DNA of 64,000 nucleotides from positions 62,001 to 126,000 of the forward strand of contig NZ_FNXF01000010.1 in the NCBI RefSeq assembly GCF_900108485.1. Direction: 5' to 3'. The number at the start of each line of letters is the position of its first letter. Positions within the stretch are counted from its first letter, which is position 1. Position numbers and translations under genes: made by a program. The notes below the pieces were generated by a model that saw only the letters and a list, made by a program, of their open reading frames with translations, had not been told where the DNA came from and did not search any database. Of this stretch, positions 39,303-48,344 are shown one piece after another. The DNA comes from Rheinheimera pacifica. Lineage in GTDB: Bacteria; Pseudomonadota; Gammaproteobacteria; Enterobacterales; Alteromonadaceae.

Positions 39303-40748
39303 TTAGACTGAAAATGAAAGCCCATTCACATCAAAAATACCGTTAAATATATTCAATGCTTGCTGCTTGCTATAGATACCATTTTTCACCATTGGCCAAG
39401 TTTCAACTTCTGCAACATCAATCACACGCCCCATTCCTGGTTGAAATTTAACCAAGCAAGTTTTGTAATTTAATGCCGCCAATATTGCCAATCTGTGTTG
39501 CCCGGCAGTTACAGAGAACCTCGATTCACTACCTCGGCGCATAATATAGCCCCGTATAAAACCGTCATAGTTAACTTCAGGATTATATCCTTCGTTAGAT
39601 ATTTTTATTAACAGCTTATACAAACGATCCACTTCCTGTAATCCAGCATCTTTTGCAACAGGCCCAAATGCATGAGAATCCCATTCTGGTATATCAGGTT
39701 GTTCACTAATACCACTAGTAATATTCTCTACAGTATCTGCTGGTTCAAACCATGGCATCCAACTAACATATTTGTTAAGGGGCATGGAGCCAAGCACACC
39801 GATATCTTCAGTTTTACCGGTTAACGTCCACAACTCTGAAAACACACTTGGGCGTACTTTTTCATAATAATGAAATAGTGGAGTATTCTCATAGATAAAA
39901 TCATTCCGCTTTTCCTGAACCATTGATAGCAAGTAAGTAGACATTTCAACAAAACGATGCCAGCAGCCATCCTTTGAAAAGGCCTGCATATCACGGGAAC
40001 TAATGCATTTATCCAGCTCAACATTACATAGCTTGACAGAAGTATCCCGCAACAAACTAACTGTATCGTTAATACTGGGTATTTTAATTGTCTGACCGCG
40101 ACCTATGGTTCGGGAGTATAAAATCAATGGTCTGTATGGCTCACTTGGAGGGATCCCATTAACTGATAGTCCCACTACCTGACTGGTGAATATTTCTCCG
40201 GCTTCATAAAGCAAGTTATCGAAATATTCTTTAGCTGAATTTATATCATTCTCTATAAATCCTTGGACTTCACCATATTTTTCATAAATCATACATGGCT
40301 GAAAAAACATTTGTTTCGTACACTTTTTGAAAACTTCTAAAAGGAATTTTTCAGAATACTCTCGGGAATATATTTTTGCCAATTGTTGATTTACAGACAA
40401 AAACAAAACAACATCAACTTCTGGCAACTGCTCTATATCATCCAAAGAAAGTGCAATATTACAAATTTCAGCCTGGCTAAAATTGTGGATTTGAAATGTA
40501 TCAGCTGTTTCAGCATATTTCTTTTCAGATTCAAAGCCAAAAGCCTTAAGCCCAAATGAATCAAGAGAACAAGTTACCACACCTTCATTACAACCAATAT
40601 CGATCGCTGTTTTAGCGCTCGCATCCAAATGCAGCTTGATCAAATTGATATTCTGACGAACACCTTCCAGCCTGGCTCCTAACTGATAACTCATAATATC
40701 CTCATTGCTGGGGTTAATTAAACGATAAACCGGAACAGTTTTACCCAT
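39303..40748 (-). CDS. Methyltransferase-like protein with C-terminal ParB-like domain
   Basis: 481 residues, not a named family. The N-terminus (about 45-160) looks like a SAM-dependent methyltransferase: AIDIGCNEGVVTCSLDSFGL holds Asp50-Ile-Gly-Cys-Asn-Glu-Gly, followed by a FGFES acidic strand end. The middle (about 170-390) is unassigned. The C-terminus has FSVTAGQHRLAILAALNY with GQHR near 416-419, resembling the ParB/sulfiredoxin-type GxHR motif. It is visibly more A/T-rich than its neighbours, pointing to horizontal gain. A start at 40694 has a better ribosome binding site (GAGGAT) and would drop 18 residues. It follows maf and may modify the flagellin glycan or its precursor (inference). 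Confidence 0.6.
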   Translation of the reverse strand: MGKTVPVYRLINPSNEDIMSYQLGARLEGVRQNINLIKLHLDASAKTAIDIGCNEGVVTCSLDSFGLKAFGFESEKKYAETADTFQIHNFSQAEICNIALSLDDIEQLPEVDVVLFLSVNQQLAKIYSREYSEKFLLEVFKKCTKQMFFQPCMIYEKYGEVQGFIENDINSAKEYFDNLLYEAGEIFTSQVVGLSVNGIPPSEPYRPLILYSRTIGRGQTIKIPSINDTVSLLRDTSVKLCNVELDKCISSRDMQAFSKDGCWHRFVEMSTYLLSMVQEKRNDFIYENTPLFHYYEKVRPSVFSELWTLTGKTEDIGVLGSMPLNKYVSWMPWFEPADTVENITSGISEQPDIPEWDSHAFGPVAKDAGLQEVDRLYKLLIKISNEGYNPEVNYDGFIRGYIMRRGSESRFSVTAGQHRLAILAALNYKTCLVKFQPGMGRVIDVAEVETWPMVKNGIYSKQQALNIFNGIFDVNGLSFSV

Positions 40749-40814
40749 AGTGCATCGTCAACAGGCAGTTTTTACTGTTTAGCTATGTAAACAGTAAAAA
40801 ATAACATCTTCGGC

Positions 40815-43631
40815 TTACTTAAACAAATGTTGTACATCCACATCATCAAACTTGAGTGGCTGCTGCTCAAACTGCTCACCACCAACAGTGATATAATCCC
40901 GCCATACCTGCATTACTTGCTTAAACACCGGCAAGATCTCCGGCGTATCTTCACTTATGCAGGACGCCACTTTCGTCATCAGGCCACCAAAGTAATTTGT
41001 GCTACCGTAGAACAAATAAAATGTTGGATCTGATGGGTCGCGCGCAGCGGTTTGCAACAAGCGCCACTGCTTGGCAATAAAGGCTTTGGCCTGTTCACCG
41101 TCGGTAATGTCATTATCAAACAGGGCCAACCAGGCGTCGACAGTGCGGCGAAATGCAGCAAAGTCGATTTGAGCATATATCGATGAAGCATAGGGTGATA
41201 AATCGGCGTAGTAAGCCGTATCTATCAGCTGTTGCAACACCAGGTTTTTACGCTTTGGTAAGTCACTGAACAAAATATTGCCTGGTTGCAGCGGCACTGC
41301 GCCTTCAATTTTCACACCATTGCTGCAATTGTAGATCTCTACTTTACGTCCGGCTTTACTGATAGCCTGCTCCAGTAGTTTTCGTGACATCTCAAATTCA
41401 GGCTTGGTAAACACATAAGGTAAAAAATTGCCCTTTGCCGGCATACCGCCACCATGTGTTTGCTGGTAGTCATACACTTCTGTGCCATCGTTACGATAAT
41501 AAGCCGAAGCTTGTGAGTGGTGATGCCTTACATCGGCGTAACCGAGATCAACACCAAACAGATAAAATACTTTAAAGCCCAGCTTCAAGGCATAGTTTAG
41601 TACTAAATTAGTGACCGTTGGGTAGGCATAACTCAACGAAGCAACCTGCACACCCTGCTTTTTCAGTCGTACATCGAAGAAATTCGTTGATGATTCACCG
41701 TCTTTAAAGCACAACAAAGTGTCTTTAAACAGATCTGCCGTATCAGGATGTATACCGTTTACACTAATCAGCCGAATATCCTTTAAATATTCTGCATCTT
41801 TCACCTGCCCTATCCAGCAAAACGTAGAGCGATTCTGTTCAACCTCAGCATGAAAATCCGGCTTAATTCCCTTTTTATACAATGAATATAATGCCGTACC
41901 ACAACTAATTAGCACTACTTTGTCGCGGTGCTCTTGTAAATAGCCAAAGCTGTTGTCTAGCGACGGGCCATTACCAACCACAAAAACCGGTAAATTCAAT
42001 GCAGGCAAATTACGATAACTACTGTTGTCGTGCTGTAAAAACTTATGCTGCTTAGCCACGCTGTTATAGGTATGGGCAATACCATAACGGCAATGATCGT
42101 AATATTCACCCAGTGCCAGCACAACTTTTAACTCTGCGCGTAAATCCGCAATCGCCTTATGCATTTTCTGGTTGAAGTAAGAGCAAAACATATAAGTGTT
42201 GGCAATAGAATAAGCGCCAACCTGGTAAAACTGCGCCATTAAATCATAAAAATAGGTTGAGCCATCACCGCCCAGATTCAGATATATCCGCAGCCCATTT
42301 TGCTCGGCGCGTTCAAATATAGCGGCCCAATCGGTTACTTTAAGGCTGGAAGCAAAAAAATCTAAATTGGGCTCACAAATATACAGATTGCTGATCTGAT
42401 ATTGTTCAGTCAGTAGTTGAATATGCTTACCCAAACCCACACCGAAAATAATTAACGAATCGACTTCTTGCGGCAACTGAATTTTTTGCTGTAATTGTTT
42501 GCTAATCAGCGGCTGGGTTTGCGCAATATGCGAGTAATGGATGTAGTGGCTGAATTTATCAACAGACGTCTGGCCTAGCAATACGTCATCTTTATACGGC
42601 TGATGGGTAAAATGCTCAACCAAACGGGCAGACTCCGTATCAATGTCATAATAAAACAAAGCCTTGCGCTGCGGATGATATAGATTGGCCTTACCATTGC
42701 CATCCGTCGTCAGCTGCCAATGCTGGCTTTGGTGCTTGTCAATTTCACTATAAACTTTGGGGTAAAACTTTTGCAGCGCTGCCATATTGCGCTGATACAG
42801 CTCATCTGCCGGTGCAGCAGCAAGCGGTTTGTGGTTGCCGAGCACGTTAACGCTGCGCTCGGCAACATAATCGTTAAAGTCTTCGTAAGCAACAAACTGT
42901 GCAGTACTACCCAGCAACTGTTCCGGCTGACCGCTGTGGGCAAATAAATATTCAGCAACTTTATCCATCACTGGATGGCAGTAATGCCGATAAAGATAAA
43001 TCCGGCTAAAACTGGCAACGCTGTGTAGCTCTGCCAAGTCTTCCGCAACCGAGCTACCGTCATTATCCAATTGCAGAAAAATCTGTGTGCCTGCAGCATC
43101 TGCTGCTGCAAACAGTTGCCGCCAGTCATTAGCCTGCACTGAGCAAATCAGCGTATCCACATTGGGTTCGTACACAATAAGGTACTTAATCTTTGTTTTT
43201 TGCAACAGCGCGTTTATCTGATACCCCAGCCCCAGCCCCAGCATAACCACCACGTCAACCTGCGACGGCAAACTTTCAACCGGCCAAGGCTGATCAGCCT
43301 GTATTGGCCCGGCGGCACTATCAAGTTCAATATAAGGCGCATTATGGCAAAAGCTGTCAACTTCAACTGAGACTTCCGCACTGGGGGTGTCGCTGTACCA
43401 AACCCGGCCGGTAGCAAAATCAACAATATTCAGCTCTGCTGCACGGGTACAAAATACCGAATACTGCTGCATACTATGTTGCTGAATTATCGGTACAACT
43501 GAAGGGATATATTGAGATAATGCCCGAAGGTTTTGATTAAAACGCTGCTTAATAGTTACTGCGACTTTCTGCTCAGACGCCGCCTGTGCGGCATCGTCCT
43601 GATCCAGCTGATAATTAATATACTTCAGCAT
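40815..43631 (-). CDS. maf: Maf flagellin glycosyltransferase (DUF115), with duplicated N-terminal module
   Basis: 938 residues. The DUF115/MptE-like core starts near 545 with LPVFVVGNGPSLDNS, followed by VLISCGTALYSLYKKGIKPDFHAEVE and FYLFGVDLGYADV. This is typical of Maf proteins that transfer pseudaminic acid to flagellin. Two related modules precede it, at about 125-235 and 391-498. Each carries GLG[L/K]-type, EPN-x-D and DW..xF..A repeats, so the protein is longer than many Mafs. It lies between the fliT-like gene and the methyltransferase, next to the pse operon that makes the donor. Confidence 0.9.
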   Translation of the reverse strand: MLKYINYQLDQDDAAQAASEQKVAVTIKQRFNQNLRALSQYIPSVVPIIQQHSMQQYSVFCTRAAELNIVDFATGRVWYSDTPSAEVSVEVDSFCHNAPYIELDSAAGPIQADQPWPVESLPSQVDVVVMLGLGLGYQINALLQKTKIKYLIVYEPNVDTLICSVQANDWRQLFAAADAAGTQIFLQLDNDGSSVAEDLAELHSVASFSRIYLYRHYCHPVMDKVAEYLFAHSGQPEQLLGSTAQFVAYEDFNDYVAERSVNVLGNHKPLAAAPADELYQRNMAALQKFYPKVYSEIDKHQSQHWQLTTDGNGKANLYHPQRKALFYYDIDTESARLVEHFTHQPYKDDVLLGQTSVDKFSHYIHYSHIAQTQPLISKQLQQKIQLPQEVDSLIIFGVGLGKHIQLLTEQYQISNLYICEPNLDFFASSLKVTDWAAIFERAEQNGLRIYLNLGGDGSTYFYDLMAQFYQVGAYSIANTYMFCSYFNQKMHKAIADLRAELKVVLALGEYYDHCRYGIAHTYNSVAKQHKFLQHDNSSYRNLPALNLPVFVVGNGPSLDNSFGYLQEHRDKVVLISCGTALYSLYKKGIKPDFHAEVEQNRSTFCWIGQVKDAEYLKDIRLISVNGIHPDTADLFKDTLLCFKDGESSTNFFDVRLKKQGVQVASLSYAYPTVTNLVLNYALKLGFKVFYLFGVDLGYADVRHHHSQASAYYRNDGTEVYDYQQTHGGGMPAKGNFLPYVFTKPEFEMSRKLLEQAISKAGRKVEIYNCSNGVKIEGAVPLQPGNILFSDLPKRKNLVLQQLIDTAYYADLSPYASSIYAQIDFAAFRRTVDAWLALFDNDITDGEQAKAFIAKQWRLLQTAARDPSDPTFYLFYGSTNYFGGLMTKVASCISEDTPEILPVFKQVMQVWRDYITVGGEQFEQQPLKFDDVDVQHLFK

Positions 43632-43652
43632 GCAAGTGCCTGATTTTAATAG

Positions 43653-43961
43653 TTAGTTATGTTGACCGTAGCTATGCCGGGCGCGTTGCCCCTTTTTTAT
43701 TTCTAACATATTGCCAGCTACAGCCTCTTTGTCTGCTGACAGTTTTGCCATTGTTGCCTGTAGCCAGTCAAGGTTTTGCTGCAAAAACAGGGCAAAAGAT
43801 TCAATATTGTCTTGCGGGGGAATACTTTGGCACAAGTGCTGATTTAATTGCTTTACCAAAGCAGCAACCTGCTCTACGTCGTAAGCAGGCTGCTGTATTA
43901 AGGTATCAATATCGGTGCGAAGTGCTGTGCATTGCTGCTTAATAGTTTCAGTTTCAGTCAT
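43653..43961 (-). CDS. fliT: FliT-like flagellar chaperone
   Basis: 102 residues, helical, Gln-rich. The C-terminus reads KEAVAGNMLEIKKGQRARHSY, resembling the basic C-terminal end of FliT-type proteins in polar flagellates. It directly follows fliS, with the stop and start sharing a base, as fliT does. FliT chaperones the cap protein FliD. The sequence is poorly conserved, so the symbol rests mainly on order and size. Confidence 0.7.
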   Translation of the reverse strand: MTETETIKQQCTALRTDIDTLIQQPAYDVEQVAALVKQLNQHLCQSIPPQDNIESFALFLQQNLDWLQATMAKLSADKEAVAGNMLEIKKGQRARHSYGQHN

Positions 43962-44395
43962 CAGGCACCAACAGCTAACTGCTGATTTTTTTGCGCCTGT
44001 AACTGGTAACCTTTCTCACGATCATTTACCGGAATTTGATCCCAGGCACCTTTAATAGTCAGTAAAATTTCCATTACGTCATCCAGCTTACTGATACTTT
44101 TATCGCGGCTGGCCTGAATAAGGTGATTAAGCATAAAGTCGTACAGGGAAAACAGGTTGTCAGAAATTTCGCCGGCGCTCATATCCAGACAACCCTGCAA
44201 TGCAGAAATAATATTGATTGCTTTAGAAATTGCCTCAGATTTACCGGCAAAGTCTTTACGATCAATACAACCTTTGGCTTTTGCCATATTTTCCAAGGCA
44301 CCTTGCATCAACAACTGGATAACACGGTGTGGGTCGGCAACCGCCAAATCATCTTTAATACCAACTGCTTTATAGGCTTTAATTCCGTAACTCAT
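43961..44395 (-). CDS. fliS: Flagellin export chaperone FliS
   Basis: 144 residues from the ATG at 44395 (start SYGIKAYKAVG), with GGAG 8 bases upstream. A GTG at 44407 overlapping the fliD stop would add four residues. The FliS motif DPHRVIQLLMQGALENMAKAKG and the helical tail are present. It binds the flagellin C-terminus and keeps it unfolded for export. Confidence 0.95.
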   Translation of the reverse strand: MSYGIKAYKAVGIKDDLAVADPHRVIQLLMQGALENMAKAKGCIDRKDFAGKSEAISKAINIISALQGCLDMSAGEISDNLFSLYDFMLNHLIQASRDKSISKLDDVMEILLTIKGAWDQIPVNDREKGYQLQAQKNQQLAVGA

Positions 44396-44406
44396 AAGAT
44401 GCTCCA

Positions 44407-45870
44407 CTAATTCGATTTATTGGTTACAAACCCTGGTAAATTTGTCAATTGCGCCGTTACTGTTGATGCCATGTTCTGCATCGAACCCAATAATGCATCC
44501 AGTGCGGTATAGCGTTTACGCAAGGTTTGCTCAAAGCTTTCTATATATCGGTTAGCAGCGTCCAAATCTTTAGTATTTTTATCTAATTGTGTTTTCAATG
44601 AACTCTCTTTGTTGGCAATAATGCCGCCGGCTTCGGTAAATTGCGACACAAATTGGTCCAATTTAGCGCTCAGGCCCTCATCACCGCCAAAAATAGCAGC
44701 AATACCGTCATAATTCTCAGCCAACGCTTTATCAAACCGGACCCGGCCGGAATCAGCACCAAAACTTGAAGTAGAAGAGATTTCTAATTTACCATCGTCG
44801 TTAAAAGTAATGCCCATAGAGTAAAGTGTTGCCAACTGAGAGCCTGACTCCCCGACCACACCACCGAGCATACCTTTTAACTGATTCATAATAGAACGCG
44901 GCAGCGAATCAGCCGCCAGAGCGCCACCTTCTGCAGTCACCGTTTTACCATCAGCACCTAAGGTACGCATTTTGGTCAGATCAGCTATTTGATCCACCAA
45001 TACATTATAATTATTAATAAAGTTCTGAATATTTTCTTTAGCAGACTCTTGGTCGGTGGCAATATCCACGGTGGCATTATTACCCTCTGGCGTAACTGCT
45101 TTTACCGTCAGACTGACATCCTGAATAGCATTGGTAAAGGTATTGCTGCTATTGGTAGCAATAATGCCGTCAATTTCGATAATGGCATCCTGTGCCACCT
45201 GGCTTGCCGTCATGCCTGCTACAGCACCGGTAGGTACAGTTGACAAAGCATCCAGTTCGGCATTGTTATTGGTGATCACGACGTCATTACCAGCACCGGT
45301 TTCATTCGATGTTAATACCAGCTTTGTACCAACAGAACCACCAGCATTAATAATATTGGCATTAATGCCAAAGTTATCCGTCTGCGCATTAATTTTCTGG
45401 CGTAACTGATTAAGTGTCATACCTGCAGTAACTTCAACGTCAAAGCTTTTACTGCCTGCAGTTAATGTTAAAGTACCATCAGTTGTAGAAATAACGTCAC
45501 TAGCAGAGCCATAGGCTAAATCAGCGCTTTCCAGGCGGCTGCCGGATGCCAGCTGATTTACCTTTATATCAAAACTGGCGGCCACAGCAGAGCCGGATGC
45601 CGACGCTTCAATATAGGTTTTATTCTCGGTGGGTTGCGTTACCGTGGCAACGCGGGCGTTTAAATTATTTCCGCCCAACTTTTTTATCGCATCCTGAAAT
45701 GCTGACAGCGCAGATTTAAGCTGCCCAACACCAGACAGCGAGGCATCCAATGTCTTTTTAGTGGTATTAATCCGGTTAAGCTTACTGTCACGCTCAACCT
45801 TCACCAAGGTAGTAACCAACTCCTCTAAAGGTAAACCAGACGCTGAACCTAAAAAATTAATACCCGACAT
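44407..45870 (-). CDS. fliD: Flagellar cap protein FliD
   Basis: 487 residues. FliD_N has FLGSASGLPLEELVTTLVKVE, where the family has SGL-D. The middle adhesin-like domains are Thr/Asn/Ala-rich, and FliD_C has a coiled coil ending RYIESFEQTLRKRYTALDALLGSMQ. It caps the filament and folds incoming flagellin. The gene lies 8 bases after flaG. Confidence 0.96.
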   Translation of the reverse strand: MSGINFLGSASGLPLEELVTTLVKVERDSKLNRINTTKKTLDASLSGVGQLKSALSAFQDAIKKLGGNNLNARVATVTQPTENKTYIEASASGSAVAASFDIKVNQLASGSRLESADLAYGSASDVISTTDGTLTLTAGSKSFDVEVTAGMTLNQLRQKINAQTDNFGINANIINAGGSVGTKLVLTSNETGAGNDVVITNNNAELDALSTVPTGAVAGMTASQVAQDAIIEIDGIIATNSSNTFTNAIQDVSLTVKAVTPEGNNATVDIATDQESAKENIQNFINNYNVLVDQIADLTKMRTLGADGKTVTAEGGALAADSLPRSIMNQLKGMLGGVVGESGSQLATLYSMGITFNDDGKLEISSTSSFGADSGRVRFDKALAENYDGIAAIFGGDEGLSAKLDQFVSQFTEAGGIIANKESSLKTQLDKNTKDLDAANRYIESFEQTLRKRYTALDALLGSMQNMASTVTAQLTNLPGFVTNKSN

Positions 45871-45878
45871 AATAACCT

Positions 45879-46256
45879 CTACACTTTGTTGTCGATTAAC
45901 AAGCCAATGGACTGCCCCATTTCTTCCTGCAACCGCTTAATATCCTGCGCAACCTTTAACAGCTCCTCCGAGGGGATCTGCTTTATCAGTTCGTCTGTTT
46001 CATAGTCTATCACTTTAATAACTGATCGACCTGATACATCATCTATTGAAAAACTTAATGACCGCTGCTCCAGTGCTACAGCCTGATTTACCACATCAAC
46101 TGCCTGTTGTAATTCAGTTTTACTGACCTCAGCAACGGGCTTAACTGCCTCTGCCGGTTTCACCATCTCAGGCTCAGCCTGTGCAGGCCGCGCTGATTTA
46201 TCAGCAGCGGGTGTATAGCCTGCTACTGACACATTACTTACACTAATGCTGCTCAT
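45879..46256 (-). CDS. flaG: FlaG family protein
   Basis: 125 residues from the ATG at 46256, supported by GGAGG 5-9 bases upstream; a start at 46277 is rejected. A variable N-terminal half precedes the FlaG domain, with LSFSIDDVSGRSVIKVIDYETDELIKQIPSEELLKVAQDIK. FlaG affects filament length in several polar flagellates. It is encoded between flagellin and fliD, the usual place. Confidence 0.93.
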   Translation of the reverse strand: MSSISVSNVSVAGYTPAADKSARPAQAEPEMVKPAEAVKPVAEVSKTELQQAVDVVNQAVALEQRSLSFSIDDVSGRSVIKVIDYETDELIKQIPSEELLKVAQDIKRLQEEMGQSIGLLIDNKV

Positions 46257-46267
46257 CTTCAGCCTCC

Positions 46268-46294
46268 TTATCGGCACGCAGGGTGAGAACTTTA
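46268..46294 (-). promoter_or_regulatory. Sigma-28 promoter in front of flaG-fliDS
   Basis: The minus strand has TAAAGTTC, 11 bases, then GCCGATAA, almost the exact FliA consensus. The -10 element ends only 11 bases before the flaG ATG, so transcription would start at or inside the ribosome binding site. Confidence 0.85.
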
Positions 46295-46309
46295 TATTAA
46301 ATTCTCACC
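46282..46309. other. Hairpin between flagellin and flaG overlapping the sigma-28 promoter
   Basis: 8-bp stem GGTGAGAA / TTCTCACC, with CACG/CGTG able to pair further out. It lies after the flagellin stop at 46325 and could weaken read-through into flaG. No T-run follows it. Confidence 0.5.
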
Positions 46310-46324
46310 GCTACGTGTATTAGT

Positions 46325-47149
46325 TTAACCCAATAAAGATAAAGCTGCCTGTGGCCGCTGATTTGCCTGCGCCAATACAGTAGTACTGGTTTGCTGCAGG
46401 ATCTGTTGACGTGTCAACTCTGCCGTTTCTTTGGCGAAATCAGTATCACGGATCCGGCTACGAGCACCTGATACGTTCTCTGAAATATTAGTTAAGTTAC
46501 GGATAGTTGACTGGAAGCGGTTTTGGATCGCCCCCAGATCGGCACGGGTACCGTCAATTACACCAATGGCTGTATCGATCAAAGCCAGAGCAGCAGAAGC
46601 ACCACCTACTGATGATACGCTTAGTGCGCTTAAGCCCAGAGCAGCTGTACCGTAACCACCGGTGCGTGATAATCTGATGCTAATGTTCTGACCGGCATTT
46701 GCACCTACCAGGAAAGATGCAGAGTAAGAGCCGTTCAGCAAGTTCTGCGTACCAAACTGAGTTACTGAAGCAACACGGCTCATTTCCGCTTTTAACGCAG
46801 TTACTTCTTTTTGCAGTGCTGCGCGGTCAGTGGAACTGTTGATACCGTTTTGTGATTGAATTGCCAGAGTACGGATACGCTGTAAAGAGTTAGTGATCTC
46901 TTCCATTGCGCCTTCAGCCACCTGAGCTACTGAAATACCATCATTGGCATTACGTGCAGCTTGATCCAGGCCATTTACCTGGCTGGTCAAGCGGTTTGAA
47001 ATTTGTAAACCAGCAGCATCGTCAGCTGCGCTGTTAATACGAAAACCTGAAGACAAACGCTTAAAAGCGGTATCCAGATTATTGCCTGAATTAAACAACT
47101 GACGCTGTGCGTTCAGTGACGATGTATTGGTGTTTACATATAAAGCCAT
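46325..47149 (-). CDS. Flagellin (copy 1)
   Basis: 274 residues, the short form with only D0/D1 domains and a small centre. The start ALYVNTNTSSLNAQRQLF, then FRINSAADDAAGLQISNRL. The end is SRIRDTDFAKETAELTRQQIL and QANQRPQAALSLLG. It is nearly identical to copies 3 and 4. It is secreted by the flagellar export system with FliS and is a likely target of Maf glycosylation. It has its own sigma-28 promoter and is closest to flaG. Confidence 0.97.
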   Translation of the reverse strand: MALYVNTNTSSLNAQRQLFNSGNNLDTAFKRLSSGFRINSAADDAAGLQISNRLTSQVNGLDQAARNANDGISVAQVAEGAMEEITNSLQRIRTLAIQSQNGINSSTDRAALQKEVTALKAEMSRVASVTQFGTQNLLNGSYSASFLVGANAGQNISIRLSRTGGYGTAALGLSALSVSSVGGASAALALIDTAIGVIDGTRADLGAIQNRFQSTIRNLTNISENVSGARSRIRDTDFAKETAELTRQQILQQTSTTVLAQANQRPQAALSLLG

Positions 47150-47249
47150 GAGTCACTCCTTAGTTGGCGGTAGCTTTGCTACTTTCAACTGATGTTTAAA
47201 ATACGGTTATCCCGTTAACTGAGCCAAGCTGCAACTTGGCTTAACCAGT

Positions 47250-47276
47250 ATTTCGGCCGCGACTTCATATACTTTA
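47250..47276 (-). promoter_or_regulatory. Sigma-28 promoter of flagellin copy 1
   Basis: The minus strand reads TAAAGTAT, 11 bases, GCCGAAAT. It lies ~100 bases upstream of the flagellin start, in the gap between copies 1 and 2. Confidence 0.85.
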
Positions 47277-47341
47277 GGAAAAAATCACTTTTTTTCAGAT
47301 ATTTTTTATTTAGTAAAAAAGCTTATATATATCAGAATGAT

Positions 47342-47366
47342 AAAAACCACCTCAGTGGTGGTTTTT
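47342..47366 (-). terminator. Rho-independent terminator after flagellin copy 2
   Basis: 10-bp stem AAAAACCACC / GGTGGTTTTT with a 5-base loop, directly after the stop of the flagellin at 47370 on the minus strand. Confidence 0.85.
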
Positions 47367-47369
47367 ATT

Positions 47370-48197
47370 TTACGCAGTTAATACACTTAATGCAGCTTGC
47401 GGCCTCTGGTTGGCCTGTGCCAACACTGTGGTGCTGCTTTGCTGAATAATCTGTGTCCGGGTCAGTTCTGTTGTTTCTCTGGCATAGTCGGTATCCCGTA
47501 TACGGCCCCGCGACGATGACACATTCTCACTCACATTAGTCAGGTTACGAATGGTGGAGCCCAGCGCATTTTGCCAGGCACCCAGTTCTGTGCGCCCGAC
47601 ATCAATAGCTAAAATAGCCTGGTCCAGCGCTAACAAAGAGTCCGCAGCGTCATCTATTCCCAGCTGCACTGCTGCAACATTCAACCCTGCCGCACCACTG
47701 CCATAACCGGTAGATAAATCAATTTCAATCTTCTGCCCCGCGTTGGCGCCAATCTGAAACACCACTACAGGTGTACTACCATCAAGCAATTTAATACCAC
47801 CAAATTCGGTGTTATCTGCAATGTTCTGGATGGAAGCTGCCAACTGATCATATTCCTGCTGAATGGCAGCGATATCTGCAGCAGTATTGATGCCGTTTTC
47901 TGACTGAATGGTCAAAACACGCATACGTTGCAAACTGGTCGCTATTTCTTCCATGGCACCTTCTGTCACCTGTACCAGCGAAACAGCATCATTGGCATTA
48001 CGTACCGCCTGATCCAGGCCGTTGACCTGGCTGGTTAACACATTAGAAATAACCAAACCTGCAGCGTCATCTGCGGCACGGTTAATGCGAAACCCCGATG
48101 ACAGGCGCTCAAAGCTGGTGCTCAGACCTACAGTCGCATTTCCCAATAACCGCTGCGAGGTTAATGACGACTGATTAGTATTGACAACTAAAGGCAT
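47370..48197 (-). CDS. Flagellin (copy 2, divergent)
   Basis: 275 residues. The start PLVVNTNQSSLTSQRLLGNA differs from copies 1, 3 and 4. The core FRINRAADDAAGLVISNVL and the end QANQRPQAALSVLTA are flagellin. In the middle IQNIADNTEFGGIKLLDG replaces the SRVASVTQFG stretch of its neighbours. It retains D0/D1 surfaces and has its own sigma-28 promoter and terminator, so it is probably a minor or position-specific filament subunit (inference). Confidence 0.96.
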   Translation of the reverse strand: MPLVVNTNQSSLTSQRLLGNATVGLSTSFERLSSGFRINRAADDAAGLVISNVLTSQVNGLDQAVRNANDAVSLVQVTEGAMEEIATSLQRMRVLTIQSENGINTAADIAAIQQEYDQLAASIQNIADNTEFGGIKLLDGSTPVVVFQIGANAGQKIEIDLSTGYGSGAAGLNVAAVQLGIDDAADSLLALDQAILAIDVGRTELGAWQNALGSTIRNLTNVSENVSSSRGRIRDTDYARETTELTRTQIIQQSSTTVLAQANQRPQAALSVLTA

Positions 48198-48255
48198 GCA
48201 GCAATTCCTTCCACATTTAATACCGTAATCACGGCACTTACTTACTGTTAGTTAT

Positions 48256-48282
48256 ATATCGGCACGCCAGTAAAATTCTTGA
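48256..48282 (-). promoter_or_regulatory. Sigma-28 promoter of flagellin copy 2
   Basis: The minus strand reads TCAAGAAT, 11 bases, GCCGATAT. The -10 box is strong and the -35 is weaker than at the other copies. It is ~60 bases upstream of the gene. Confidence 0.75.
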
Positions 48283-48305
48283 CTATTTTCTTTCTTTTCA
48301 AAAAG

Positions 48306-48329
48306 ATAAGCCGCCAAAAGGCGGCTTAT
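48306..48329 (-). terminator. Rho-independent terminator after flagellin copy 3
   Basis: 10-bp stem ATAAGCCGCC / GGCGGCTTAT with a 4-base loop, then CTTTTTG on the minus strand, 16 bases after the flagellin stop. Confidence 0.85.
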
Positions 48330-48344
48330 TACTTAACGCGGGAT

